The translations under genes and the position numbers were made by a program. Shown in pieces: positions 44,598-54,569 of a stretch of 64,000 bases of DNA. The notes under the pieces were generated by a model, which saw nothing but the letters and a program-made list of their open reading frames with translations, was not told where the DNA came from and searched no databases. The DNA is from Armatimonadota bacterium. GTDB lineage: Bacteria > Armatimonadota > UBA10988. The stretch lies in contig JACRKZ010000067.1 of the NCBI GenBank assembly GCA_016235455.1, forward strand, positions 111,732 to 175,731, given 5' to 3'. Each line of letters opens with the position of its first letter. Position 1 is the stretch's first letter.

Positions 44598-46659
44598 GCG
44601 TCTGTGGCAGATGCCGCCCGGCGAGCTCGATGAACTGCACCCGCTCGTGGTCGAGTGCACCGAGCTCATAGCGCACGCACTCATAGCCTTCGGCCACGGG
44701 GGTCAGGTCGGCCAGGTAGTCGGCGCCGGGATCCTGCACCCGCAGGCGTTCGAGGTGCTCCCGTGGCGTCTCGTGGCGGCGACGCTGCCGACCCACGCGG
44801 GCCAGCGCCAACTGCGCGCGATGGTAGGTGAGTTCCACACGGCCGGCCGGTGACGGCTGGAACCGCGGCCAGGCCTTGCGCCACTCGTTGAGCACGTAGA
44901 GCAGCAGCCACAGGCCCATCAGGCCCATCACCACCACCGGCCAGCGCAGCCGTAACAGGCGGGCCAGGCGGGCCTGGAGCTCGGCGGTCTTGGCGTAGTC
45001 GCCCTGCCCCTGCACCGCCGGGTTGAACGGGATCCAGCCGAGCCCCTGGAAGTGCAGTTCGGCCCAAGCGTGCGCCTGCGCCACGGTGACCAGGTAGCGC
45101 CCGTCGGCCTGTGGCTTGCCCGTGGCATAGCCCGAGGCCACGCGCGCCGGAATGCCGTTGGCGCGCGCCAGCAGCACCATGGCCGAGGCGATCAGGTCGC
45201 AGGCGCCACGCTTCTCGTCGAGGAACCAGTTCATCACGCTGCCATCGGACTCCGGCGCCCGGACCACCGCATCGTAGGTGATGGTGCGCTCGAGGTAGTC
45301 CTGGATGGCGCGCGCCACGTCGTACGGCCCCTTGTGGCCGATCGCCAGGCGCCTGGCTAGCGGCTCGATGGCCCCCGCCGAGGAGACGGGCAGATTGAGG
45401 CACTCGCCATCCGGGAAGTCCTTCTCGAACGGCGCCGACTTGAGGTCATCCTGCGTCGGGTCGGGGATGGACGAGAGCAGACGGATCTGCTGACCCACCA
45501 CCAGCGGCACACGGAGGTCGCCGTCGGGCAACAGTGGCCCACCCCGCTGGCCCGTCAGGGCGGGGCTCACCCAGGTGACCAGCGGCGCGGCGGCCAGTTC
45601 GGTGTTGGCCAAAGCCTGGATGTCCTGGGTCACCTCGCGGCGCCGACGCCAGGTGCGGCTTTCGACCACGTTGGGCTCGATGAGCATGGCACCCGTGCTC
45701 AGCGACCGCCCCACACGGCGTTCATCGCCCTTGGTCCTGCTCCACTGCCGGCCGCTGAAATGGTTGTAGACACGTCGCCGCCAGAGCAGCGGCTCACGGC
45801 AGGCCACCACCATCAATGGAGTCTCGGGTGGCAGGCCACCGCCGGTGCCCACGACCATGTCCTCGCCCATGGCGGCGAACCCGCCCACGGTCTTGGTCGA
45901 GCCGGCCAGGCCCGGAGGCATGCGCACGCCGGGTACCATGAGCCGAGGCATCACCGTCTGCAGCGTGGCGCCCATGAGGATGCCGATCACCGCGGTCAGT
46001 GCCACGGTCAGGCCGGAGACGATGAACTGGTCACCCAGCCAGCGCGCCAACTGCTCGCCGTCGGGTCGGCGGCCGTGCCGCTGGGAGCCGGTGCGGCCGG
46101 CGGTGTAGTGCGTCAGGCCCATGTTGCTGAGCATGAGCACATTGCCCAACAGGAACGGCAGGAAGGCCACGCCGACCTCGGGGTTGACGTTGTCGGTGCC
46201 CATCAGGCCCATCATGGCTACACCGAGGACCGAGGCGAAGGCCACCAGCCCATCGCTGAACATGGTCAGGCTGTGCAGCGTCATGGCCCAGACGAACACC
46301 GTGCCGATGGCCCACTCCTCCTGGCCGGATGTGCCACCGGGGAAGAGCACGGTCAACGGACCCCAGCCAATCGCCGCGGGCACCAGGACCAGCATGAACA
46401 GCAGTCGGCCGATGTTCAGCAGTGGGACCGCGCCCTTCTCGACCAGCGGCCACCAGGACCGGTCGGTGCAGCCGCGCAGCGTGAAGCTGCCCAGATAGCC
46501 CAGCGTGGTGGCCAGGGCCAGAGCCGTGGTCTGACCGGTGGCGCCGATGGTCTGGCCGACCACATAGATCCAGCTCATGCTCGCCACCCAGCCGCCCAGG
46601 TAGGTCGGCAGATCGGCGCGACGCCCGAGACTGGCGATGAGCACGGCTCGCAGGTTCAC
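44551..46659 (-). CDS. TgpA-like transglutaminase membrane protein (DUF3488 type)
   Basis: 702 aa from the GTG at 46659 with GAGGAGGT upstream. The N-terminal 300 residues hold about six membrane helices. A periplasmic transglutaminase-like domain follows: Cys in EKRGACDLIASAMVLLARAN and His in AQAHAWAELHFQGLGWIPFNP. A last helix (VVVMGLMGLWLLLYVL) precedes a cytoplasmic DUF4129-like tail. TgpA proteins accompany MoxR and DUF58 in bacteria; their substrate is not known but is thought to be an envelope component. Confidence 0.87.
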   Translation of the reverse strand: MNLRAVLIASLGRRADLPTYLGGWVASMSWIYVVGQTIGATGQTTALALATTLGYLGSFTLRGCTDRSWWPLVEKGAVPLLNIGRLLFMLVLVPAAIGWGPLTVLFPGGTSGQEEWAIGTVFVWAMTLHSLTMFSDGLVAFASVLGVAMMGLMGTDNVNPEVGVAFLPFLLGNVLMLSNMGLTHYTAGRTGSQRHGRRPDGEQLARWLGDQFIVSGLTVALTAVIGILMGATLQTVMPRLMVPGVRMPPGLAGSTKTVGGFAAMGEDMVVGTGGGLPPETPLMVVACREPLLWRRRVYNHFSGRQWSRTKGDERRVGRSLSTGAMLIEPNVVESRTWRRRREVTQDIQALANTELAAAPLVTWVSPALTGQRGGPLLPDGDLRVPLVVGQQIRLLSSIPDPTQDDLKSAPFEKDFPDGECLNLPVSSAGAIEPLARRLAIGHKGPYDVARAIQDYLERTITYDAVVRAPESDGSVMNWFLDEKRGACDLIASAMVLLARANGIPARVASGYATGKPQADGRYLVTVAQAHAWAELHFQGLGWIPFNPAVQGQGDYAKTAELQARLARLLRLRWPVVVMGLMGLWLLLYVLNEWRKAWPRFQPSPAGRVELTYHRAQLALARVGRQRRRHETPREHLERLRVQDPGADYLADLTPVAEGYECVRYELGALDHERVQFIELAGRHLPQTLKRVRRPKVRGRFVQ

Positions 46660-46675
46660 AGCGGCACCTACCTCC

Positions 46676-48075
46676 TCAGACAGTGTGGCGCAACCCCGCC
46701 GCGACCGCGCCGCGCGCCACCATGAAGGCACTGGCGCCCGTGGCTTTGGCGGCGCCGATGAAGCCCATCGACGGCACCACATCGGCTGGCACGCCACGAT
46801 AGCCGCGCGGGTCGAGGTAGGCCAGGCTGATGCTGCGCCGCCGCCGCGCCAACTCGGTCAGCGCGGCCAGAACCGCACCGCCCTCAGCCGGTGGCCGGCC
46901 CTGCTCAAAGGCGTCCATCAGCGGGTCGGCGACGACCGCTGGCTCCTCGGCGATCGGTCCAACGAACAACTCGTAGAGGAACCGGCCGATCTTCTGCCCG
47001 CGCGTGGGACCCTCGGGCTCGCTCTCGACAGCGGCCTCGACGTGCCTGCGCTCCGGCCAGGGCGCGGAGGAGATGGCGAACATGCGCGTGCCCGCGGGCG
47101 CCAACTCGCCGGCAGCCAGCAGCGTCTCCGCAAACGGCCGGGTGGCATTGGGCTCCACCACCGCCAGTCGCTCGAAGAACTCCAGCAGCGCCTGCCGGTC
47201 GTCGGTCAGCGGCAGCAGGATGGGCGGGTCGGCATCCACGAACAGTCCCACGGCGCTGCCGTGCTCCAGTTCGTGGCGGATCAGCGAGGCGGCCAGCGTC
47301 ACACCCGTCTCGAAGGTGGTGTCGCGGTCGGTGCCCAGGACTGCATCGGGGCTGGCGTCGAGCACGATGAACAGGTTGCTGGAGGTGGGCTCCTCGTACT
47401 CCACGACGATCGGCTTGCCCAGCCGCGCGGTGCTCGGCCAGTGGATGCGTCGCAGGTCGTCGCCGGGCCGGTACTCGCGGGTGTGGCGGAAGTCCGTGCC
47501 GTCATGCGTGCGATGGTCGGACACAGCAGCCACCAGCTTGGTTCCGGTCAGCGTGTCGGCGGACAACTGCACCGTCTCGGGGTAGACGATGACCTCGTCG
47601 GCCGGGCCCACGGCGCGGTGTGCGCCGAACAGGTCGAAGGTGTCCACCGCGGTCGCCTGCACCGCGGGCAGCCGGTAGCGGCCGCGCACGCGCGCGGTGA
47701 TGGGATAGCGGTAGCAGAACGGCTCGCCCCACAGCATCGGCACCACGCAGTTGGGCGGCTGCTCGTGGTCGCCTTCCAGCCCCGGCGGCAGCTCCTCGTC
47801 GATGAGCAGCAAGGCCTTGGGCAGCTTGGCGTCGTTGACCACGCGGAGCTCGATCTCGCTGCGTTCGCCCGGCCACAGGCGAGCCGGCACGCGCCGCTCG
47901 GCGCGTACGGTGCGCAGGCCCATGGAGGCAAACGCATAGCTCACTACCGGCGCCGCCACCAGCACCGAGGCCATGAAGAACAGATTGGGCAGCCGGAAGA
48001 GCAGCGCCACCAGGAAGATGAACAGGGCGCCGAACATGACCGTGACGAACCGCGTGCTGCGTCGGCCCGCAAGCA

Positions 48076-48076
<1 letters not shown>
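46676..48076 (-). CDS. DUF58-domain protein
   Basis: 466 aa. Two N-terminal membrane helices (MFGALFIFLVALLF and FFMASVLVAAPVVSYAF) are followed by a beta-sandwich, then the DUF58 signature REYRPGDDLRRIHWPSTARLGK and a VWA-like fold. These proteins work with MoxR AAA+ ATPases, probably as the partner acted on during assembly or maturation of envelope complexes. The ATG overlaps the moxR-like stop (TGATG), and the TgpA gene starts 16 bp after its end. Confidence 0.9.
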
Positions 48077-49020
<944 letters not shown>

Positions 49021-49026
49021 CGGTCC

Positions 49027-51423
49027 CTACCGCCTTCCGAAGGTGCGCACTCGCACCTCGCTGCCATCACTCGTGTAGGTTATCATACCCTCGTCGTCGG
49101 TGCGATGCACCCCGATCCCGCGCTCCCGCAGGCGAGCCAGCGTCAGTGGTGCCGGATGACCGTACATATTCGGCCCGACGGACACCGCCGCCTGCTTGGG
49201 CGAGACCGCTGACAGCAAGGCCTCGGTGCAACTGGTGGCCGAGCCCTGATGCGGCACCTTGAGCACCGTCGCGGCCAGATCGGCGCCTGACGCCACCAAC
49301 TCCTGCTCGCCCGCGGCCTCCAGGTCACCAGCCAGGAGGAGGGCGGTCGAGCCATACCGCACACGCAGCACCGCTGATGTGTCGTTGACGCCCATCTTGC
49401 CCACCTCCGCGGGCGGCCAAACCACCTCGACCAGCGCGCCGCCGCCCAGATCGATGCGCTGCCCCGCGGCCAGCGGGCGAGTCTCGCTGCCGGTCGCCGC
49501 GGCGCGGTCGCGCAGGCGCACGGCGTCCTCGGCGGCGCCGGCGGCCGTGGCCGGCGTCAACCACAGCCGGGCCCGCGGATAGGCCTGCATCACCGCCGGC
49601 AGGCCACCGATGTGGTCGCGATGCTCGTGCGTGGCGACGATGTCGTCCAGGTGGCGCACGCCCATGAGCATCAGCGCGGGTACCACTCGCTGCTCGCCGG
49701 CGTCGGTCACGCCGCCCGTACCGACCGTGCGCGGGCCCGCGTCGATCAGCATAGTGCGGCCGGTCGGCGAGCGCACCACGATCGCATCGCCCTCACCCAC
49801 ATCCAGCACCGACACGGTCAGCCGTGGATGGCCCAGTGCCCAGGCGGCATGGCACAGCCAGGCGGCCAGGACCGCCATGCCGACCAGCAGCACCCGCTCG
49901 CGCGGCCAGGCCTGCAGCCGAAGCCGCAACCGGGCCAGCACGCTGGGCCGGCCAGGCTCCGTTGGCGCCACCGCCAGGCACAGCCCGGCCAGCCCAAGCA
50001 CCACCCAGAAGGCCTGCGCAGGGGTCATGACGACACCTTCCCAGTAGCCAAACGGCCACCGACTCATCGCGCCGACGGCGGCCACGAGGACGTCCATCAG
50101 CCAGCGCGGCACCCACAGCAGCCCGTGCGCCAGCGACGGCGAGACGGTGCCGACCGCCGCCGCCAGCAGCCCGCTGGGCACCAGCACGCCAGCCATGGGT
50201 AGCGCCGGCAGGTTGCTCAGCAGGCCGACCCAGGCCAGCTTGCGGAACTGGAAGACCATCAGCGGCGCTACCATCAGCTGCGCGCCGAGGCTGAAGCAGA
50301 CCACCGAGCCCAGCCAACGGCCGAGCCACGGCTCCCAGCGACGCGCCAGGGGGATGCCGATCAGGGCCACGCCGGCCGTGGCCACATAGCTGAGCTGGAA
50401 GCCCACATCGCCCAGCACCGGCGGCCACCACAGCACCTGCGCCGCCGCCGCCACCGCCAGCGCGGTCAGCAGGTCGTAGTCGCGGCCCAGCACCATGGCG
50501 CCCAGCACCAGCACGCCCATCACCGAGGCCCGTACGATAGACGCCTCGGGCCCGGTGACCAGCGCATAGGCGATCACCAGCATCAGGCCCAGCGCCATCA
50601 CCGCGCTCGGCCGCAGCGGCAGCACCCGGCTCAACCCCAGCACCAGCAGGATGAGTAGCGACACTTGCGTGCCCGACGCCACCAGCAGGTGCGACAGCCC
50701 GACGCGGCGGAAGGCATCCTCGATGGGCGCTTCGACCGGCGCCGCATAGATGCCGAACACCAGGCCGTTGAGCAGGTTGGCCGCGGCATCGCGCGCGTGA
50801 CCCGGCATGGCGCGATGCACCGCGGCACACAGCCGGGCACGCAGCACGGCGCCGACCTGAGCCAGCGCCGAGGCGCGCCGTCGCGCCAGCACCTGCGGCG
50901 GCGCCTTGAGATCCGCAATGAGCTGCACGCCCTCGCGCTGCAGGCGCCGACGATGACTATACTGCCCAGGGTTGCCGGCGGTGCCCGGCCGTTCCAGACG
51001 TAGTTCGAGACGCAGGCGATCACCCAGCACCACGGGCGCCCGGCCGGGACACAGCACCTGCACCACACCGCCCGGTTGGCGCCATGCGCCCTGCGCGTCG
51101 CGCAGCCACTGGACCAGCAGATCAAACCGCTCGCCACCAGCGCGACGAGGCTCGGGCGGCTGGCGCACCACGCCGACCACCGCGCAGGTCGTGTCGGCGA
51201 AGGCGTACAGCGGATGTGTAGGCCAGGTCCGCTCGACCCACAGCGCGCGTCCGCCGCCCATCAGCGCCGCCAGCGCCAGCAGCCAGATCAGCCGGCCACG
51301 CCACAGAGCGACCACGACCAACGGCGGCACGAGCCACAGCGACCTCGTCGCCGCACTGGCCACCAACACCAGGCAGGCGACCAGCAGAGGTCGCGGCAGA
51401 TAGCTTTGCGGTGTGTCACTCAC
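49027..51423 (-). CDS. comEC: ComEC/Rec2 DNA-uptake channel
   Basis: 798 aa. The N-terminal half has many membrane helices, with an OB-like DUF4131 domain first. The Competence (ComEC_Rec2) domain then carries GLVFGIYAAPVEAPIEDAFRRVGLSHLLVASGTQVSL. The C-terminal third is a metallo-beta-lactamase fold: DVGEGDAIVVRSPTGRTMLIDAGP, then THEHRDHIGGLPAV and LLLAGDLEAAGEQEL. It moves single-stranded DNA across the inner membrane in transformation. Start is GTG at 51423. No comEA is adjacent; pilin-like proteins elsewhere could serve in DNA capture. Confidence 0.92.
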   Translation of the reverse strand: MSDTPQSYLPRPLLVACLVLVASAATRSLWLVPPLVVVALWRGRLIWLLALAALMGGGRALWVERTWPTHPLYAFADTTCAVVGVVRQPPEPRRAGGERFDLLVQWLRDAQGAWRQPGGVVQVLCPGRAPVVLGDRLRLELRLERPGTAGNPGQYSHRRRLQREGVQLIADLKAPPQVLARRRASALAQVGAVLRARLCAAVHRAMPGHARDAAANLLNGLVFGIYAAPVEAPIEDAFRRVGLSHLLVASGTQVSLLILLVLGLSRVLPLRPSAVMALGLMLVIAYALVTGPEASIVRASVMGVLVLGAMVLGRDYDLLTALAVAAAAQVLWWPPVLGDVGFQLSYVATAGVALIGIPLARRWEPWLGRWLGSVVCFSLGAQLMVAPLMVFQFRKLAWVGLLSNLPALPMAGVLVPSGLLAAAVGTVSPSLAHGLLWVPRWLMDVLVAAVGAMSRWPFGYWEGVVMTPAQAFWVVLGLAGLCLAVAPTEPGRPSVLARLRLRLQAWPRERVLLVGMAVLAAWLCHAAWALGHPRLTVSVLDVGEGDAIVVRSPTGRTMLIDAGPRTVGTGGVTDAGEQRVVPALMLMGVRHLDDIVATHEHRDHIGGLPAVMQAYPRARLWLTPATAAGAAEDAVRLRDRAAATGSETRPLAAGQRIDLGGGALVEVVWPPAEVGKMGVNDTSAVLRVRYGSTALLLAGDLEAAGEQELVASGADLAATVLKVPHQGSATSCTEALLSAVSPKQAAVSVGPNMYGHPAPLTLARLRERGIGVHRTDDEGMITYTSDGSEVRVRTFGRR

Positions 51424-51462
51424 TACCCGCCATTGTACGGGATTGCAGACGCCGTGGCGGCA

Positions 51463-52518
51463 TCACACTCTGAACACACCGTACAGATCGATGGCGTCGT
51501 GGAAGGCAACGATGTTGTCCCAGGGTACTTCGGGCTCGACGACATGCGTCGGGGCCAGCACCAGGCCGGGCGCCATCAGGTCGATGGAGCGCTTCACCGC
51601 GGCCCGCACGTCGTCAGGCGTGCCCCAGGGCATGACCTGCTGGGTGCCGATGGTGCCCCAGAACGCCAGCTTGTCGCCATAGGCGGCGGCGATGTCGGCC
51701 AGGTCCATGCACTCGGGCTGAACCGGGTTGAGCACCGTCACACCGACCTCGATCAGGTCAGGGATGATCGGCCGGATGTCGCCGTCGCTGTGGTACCACA
51801 CCGGCAGCTCGGGGTTGACCGCGCGCGCGCTGGCGATGACCCTGGTCAGCAGCGGCTTGAGGTGCTCGCGCCACAAGTCGGGCCGAATGACCATGCGGTC
51901 CTGCATGCCCACGTCGTCGCCGACGCGCAGCATATCGATGCCGGCCTCGGCCATGCGCCGTGCCTTGAAGCAGTTGTGATCGCAGATGCGGCCGAGCGTG
52001 TAGTCGACCAGATCCGGCCGGAGCATCAGGTCCGACAGCGACCGTTCATAGCCAAGCAACTGCCAAGCCGTCTCCCAGATGTGCCCGGCAAAGGCGCTGA
52101 CGTGGTAGCCCTGCTCCTGGTAGAACTTGACCTCATCCTCGAGGTGCTCGTGCCGGCGCGGGTCGGTGAAGTCCGGCCACGGATACTCCTCCAGGCCGGC
52201 CACGCTGCGCACGTCCTCCAGCGGGAAGACCTTCTTGGTGAAGTGGTGGAACTCGCCAGCCACCTCGCCGGTGCCGTAGTCGTGGTCGATGTACATGCCC
52301 TTGAGGCCGTGGTAGTACTCGGAGAAGTCGACCGCTTCGCGCGGGCCGCGGAAGCCCACCTCGCGCGTAGCCCAGCCGAAGTACTCCGCTGGACTGGCGT
52401 TGGGGCCCAGCTTCTCGCGCGCAAGGCGCGTGATGGACGGGGTGAAGGCCATCTCGCAAGGCACGCGGTCCACCGGTTGCCGGCGTACGGCGGCGTTCAC
52501 TCTCTCGCGCGGAGTCAT
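51463..52518 (-). CDS. URO-D family protein (uroporphyrinogen decarboxylase/methyltransferase type)
   Basis: 351 aa, ATG with GAGGAG eight bases upstream. It has the URO-D barrel pattern: MTPRERVNAAVRRQPVDRVPCEM at the start and WYHSDGDIRPIIPDLIEVGVTVLNPVQPECMD in the C-terminal half. Proteins of this shape in Armatimonadota/Planctomycetes gene neighbourhoods are usually not haem enzymes; they may be corrinoid-dependent methyltransferases or of unknown role. Thirteen bp downstream of pepA. Confidence 0.75.
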   Translation of the reverse strand: MTPRERVNAAVRRQPVDRVPCEMAFTPSITRLAREKLGPNASPAEYFGWATREVGFRGPREAVDFSEYYHGLKGMYIDHDYGTGEVAGEFHHFTKKVFPLEDVRSVAGLEEYPWPDFTDPRRHEHLEDEVKFYQEQGYHVSAFAGHIWETAWQLLGYERSLSDLMLRPDLVDYTLGRICDHNCFKARRMAEAGIDMLRVGDDVGMQDRMVIRPDLWREHLKPLLTRVIASARAVNPELPVWYHSDGDIRPIIPDLIEVGVTVLNPVQPECMDLADIAAAYGDKLAFWGTIGTQQVMPWGTPDDVRAAVKRSIDLMAPGLVLAPTHVVEPEVPWDNIVAFHDAIDLYGVFRV

Positions 52519-52531
52519 GGTCCTAGCTCCT

Positions 52532-54001
52532 CTAGCGGTGACAGCACTCGCTCATCATCAGATTCACCAACGTGCGGACGCCCATGCCGGTCGCGCCCTT
52601 GGGCTGGCACGGGCCCTCGGTGTCGGTCAGGGCCATGCCCGCAATATCCAGATGCAGCCACGGCGTGTCGCCGACGAACGACGCCAGGAACATGGCGGCG
52701 GCACTAGCGCCACCGCTGGGCGAGCCGGCGACATTCTTGATGTCGGCCACACTGCTCTTGAGCAGGTCGGCATAGCCCTCATCCAGCGGCAGCGGCCAGA
52801 ACCGCTCACCAGCGGCCTCGCCGGCATCGCGCAGCCTTCGTACCAGCGCCTCGTCGGCGCCGAACACACCGGCGAACACCGGGCCCAGCGCACGCGCACA
52901 TGCGCCGGATAGCGTGGCGATGTCGACCACCGGTGACAAGCCCAGATCGCGTGTCGCGTAGGTCAACGCGTCGGCCAGGATGAGCCGGCCCTCGGCATCC
53001 GTGTTGAGCACCTCGACATGCCGACCGTCAAGCGCGGTCACCACGTCGCTCGGACGGAGGCTGGCCGGACCGACCAGATTGGCCACCAACGGCAGCACGG
53101 CAGTCACGTTGCGTCGCACGCCCAACTGCGCCGCGGCGCACATGGCGCCGATGACCGCGGCCGCGCCCGCCATGTCGCCCTTCATACGTGCCATCGACTC
53201 GCTGGGCTTGAGGCTCAGCCCGCCGCTGTCGTAGCAGACGCCCTTGCCCACCAGGCCCAGCGGTGTCTCGTCGACCGGTCCACCACGGTGCTCCAGGACA
53301 ACCATCGCGGCCGGCGCGGCACTGCCGGCGTTCACCGCAAGGATCAGCCCGGCGCCCATGGCGACCAGTTCGGCCTCGTCGACGACGCGCAGGCCCAGCC
53401 CGTAGCACTCGGCCAACGAAGCAATGCGCCTCACCAGGTCGGCGGGCATGAGGTGGTTCGACGGCGTGTTGACCAGGTCACGCGCCACGGCGGTGAGTTC
53501 GCCCTTGACCACGCCCTGGGCCACCGACGACGACCAGGCGGCCTCGCCTTCGGCCACGAAGAGCGTCACCTGGGCCAAGCTGTGCGCCGGCCCCGGATCG
53601 GCACAGTACTCAACGAAACGGTAGCCGCTGAGCACGAGCCCCTCGGCCAACGCCGCGCCGGCTTCACAGGGCGCTAGCTCTTCCGCGCCCCACACCACCG
53701 CCGAGGCGCTGCGAGCGCCCAGCTCGCGCAGCGCGTTCGCGGCCTGACCAACGGCCTGCCGCAGCACCGACGAAGTGAGCTTGGCGCCATCGCCCATGCC
53801 GACCAGCAGCACGTGTTCAACGGGCAGACGGCCATAGGTGGGCAGGACGGTGACCTTGGATGCCTTGCGGTCGGCTTTGGCGGGCAGCCCGAGCAGTGCG
53901 GTCGCCAGCGCCTCGGGCAATGCCGCCTGCTCGGTCAGCAGACAGACTGCCGCCTCGCCGAGACACGACTCGAAGCCGCCGCGCACCACCCTGACATCCA
54001 C
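52532..54001 (-). CDS. pepA: Leucyl aminopeptidase (M17)
   Basis: 489 aa. It is a hexameric two-metal aminopeptidase of the cytoplasm. Metal ligands and the catalytic Lys are in VGKGVCYDSGGLSLKPSESMARMKGDMAG and the family-defining NTDAEGRLILADAL. A bicarbonate/Arg site lies in the latter. Start: GTG 54001 with GAGGGAG upstream, or the TTG immediately before it. In E. coli PepA also binds DNA for Xer recombination; nothing here indicates that role. Confidence 0.95.
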   Translation of the reverse strand: MDVRVVRGGFESCLGEAAVCLLTEQAALPEALATALLGLPAKADRKASKVTVLPTYGRLPVEHVLLVGMGDGAKLTSSVLRQAVGQAANALRELGARSASAVVWGAEELAPCEAGAALAEGLVLSGYRFVEYCADPGPAHSLAQVTLFVAEGEAAWSSSVAQGVVKGELTAVARDLVNTPSNHLMPADLVRRIASLAECYGLGLRVVDEAELVAMGAGLILAVNAGSAAPAAMVVLEHRGGPVDETPLGLVGKGVCYDSGGLSLKPSESMARMKGDMAGAAAVIGAMCAAAQLGVRRNVTAVLPLVANLVGPASLRPSDVVTALDGRHVEVLNTDAEGRLILADALTYATRDLGLSPVVDIATLSGACARALGPVFAGVFGADEALVRRLRDAGEAAGERFWPLPLDEGYADLLKSSVADIKNVAGSPSGGASAAAMFLASFVGDTPWLHLDIAGMALTDTEGPCQPKGATGMGVRTLVNLMMSECCHR

Positions 54002-54104
54002 CAACCCAACTCCCTCGCCGCGCGACGGGCGCCGCGGGCTTTCATCGGCTAGTGTTCCGCGTGAGGGGTTCGTTGTCCAGGGGCAATCGCGGCGGGGGGT
54101 GGCG

Positions 54105-54269
54105 TCAGGCGAGTGGGGCGTCTGGGAGCATGTGCCCCATCATCTCGGTCAGAACCGGCAGGTCGTCGGTGACCACGGACCAGACGCGCGCCAAGTCGAC
54201 GCCGACGTAGACGTGCGTGATGACGTTCCGCATGTTGCGGAGCGGCCAGCCACGACCAGGCGGCACCGA
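54105..54269 (-). pseudogene. Truncated HEPN (DUF86-like) toxin remnant
   Basis: A frame ending at TGA 54105-54107 reads WPLRNMRNVITHVYVGVDLARVW and then about 25 residues. This contains the Rx4-6H motif (RNVITH) of HEPN ribonucleases and the VDLxxVW tail, but the first 70 or so residues of a normal HEPN protein are missing. It sits directly after the frameshifted nucleotidyltransferase. Only the ATG at 54233 could start it, giving 42 aa. Confidence 0.65.
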
Positions 54270-54565
54270 CCGCCTCCGTCACCACGCGCTGGCGCCAATG
54301 GTCCTTGAGCACGTGTTTCCCGACGAGGTCGACATCACGACCAAGCGGGTCTCCGATCTCACCCTTGATGTGCGCGAACCCTACGAGTGAGATGCGACGA
54401 CTGGGGTCCAACTCGACCAACAGGTCGACATCGCTCTCCGGCCCGGCCGCGCCGCGCGGTAGAGCCGAACACATAGAGGCTATGCGCGCCGAGTTCGGTC
54501 AACTCCGCGCGGTGCTCGGCCAGGACCGCCTGCACTTGCGCCAGTTCCGCGGCGAGGCCCCTCAC
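54270..54565 (-). pseudogene. Frameshifted MNT-type nucleotidyltransferase (antitoxin) remnant
   Basis: Starting at a GTG 4 bp after the GH57 stop, the first frame reads VRGLAAELAQVQAVLAEHRA and LYVFGSTAR. One extra base at about 54451 inside a CG-rich run then shifts the frame; the second frame continues with AGPESDVDLLVELDP and DVDLVGKHVLKDHWRQRV. Joined, these give the GSTARG-x-x-GPxSDxDL motif of minimal nucleotidyltransferases that AMPylate HEPN toxins. As read here the gene is not translatable in one frame. Confidence 0.7.
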
Positions 54566-54569
54566 CGCA

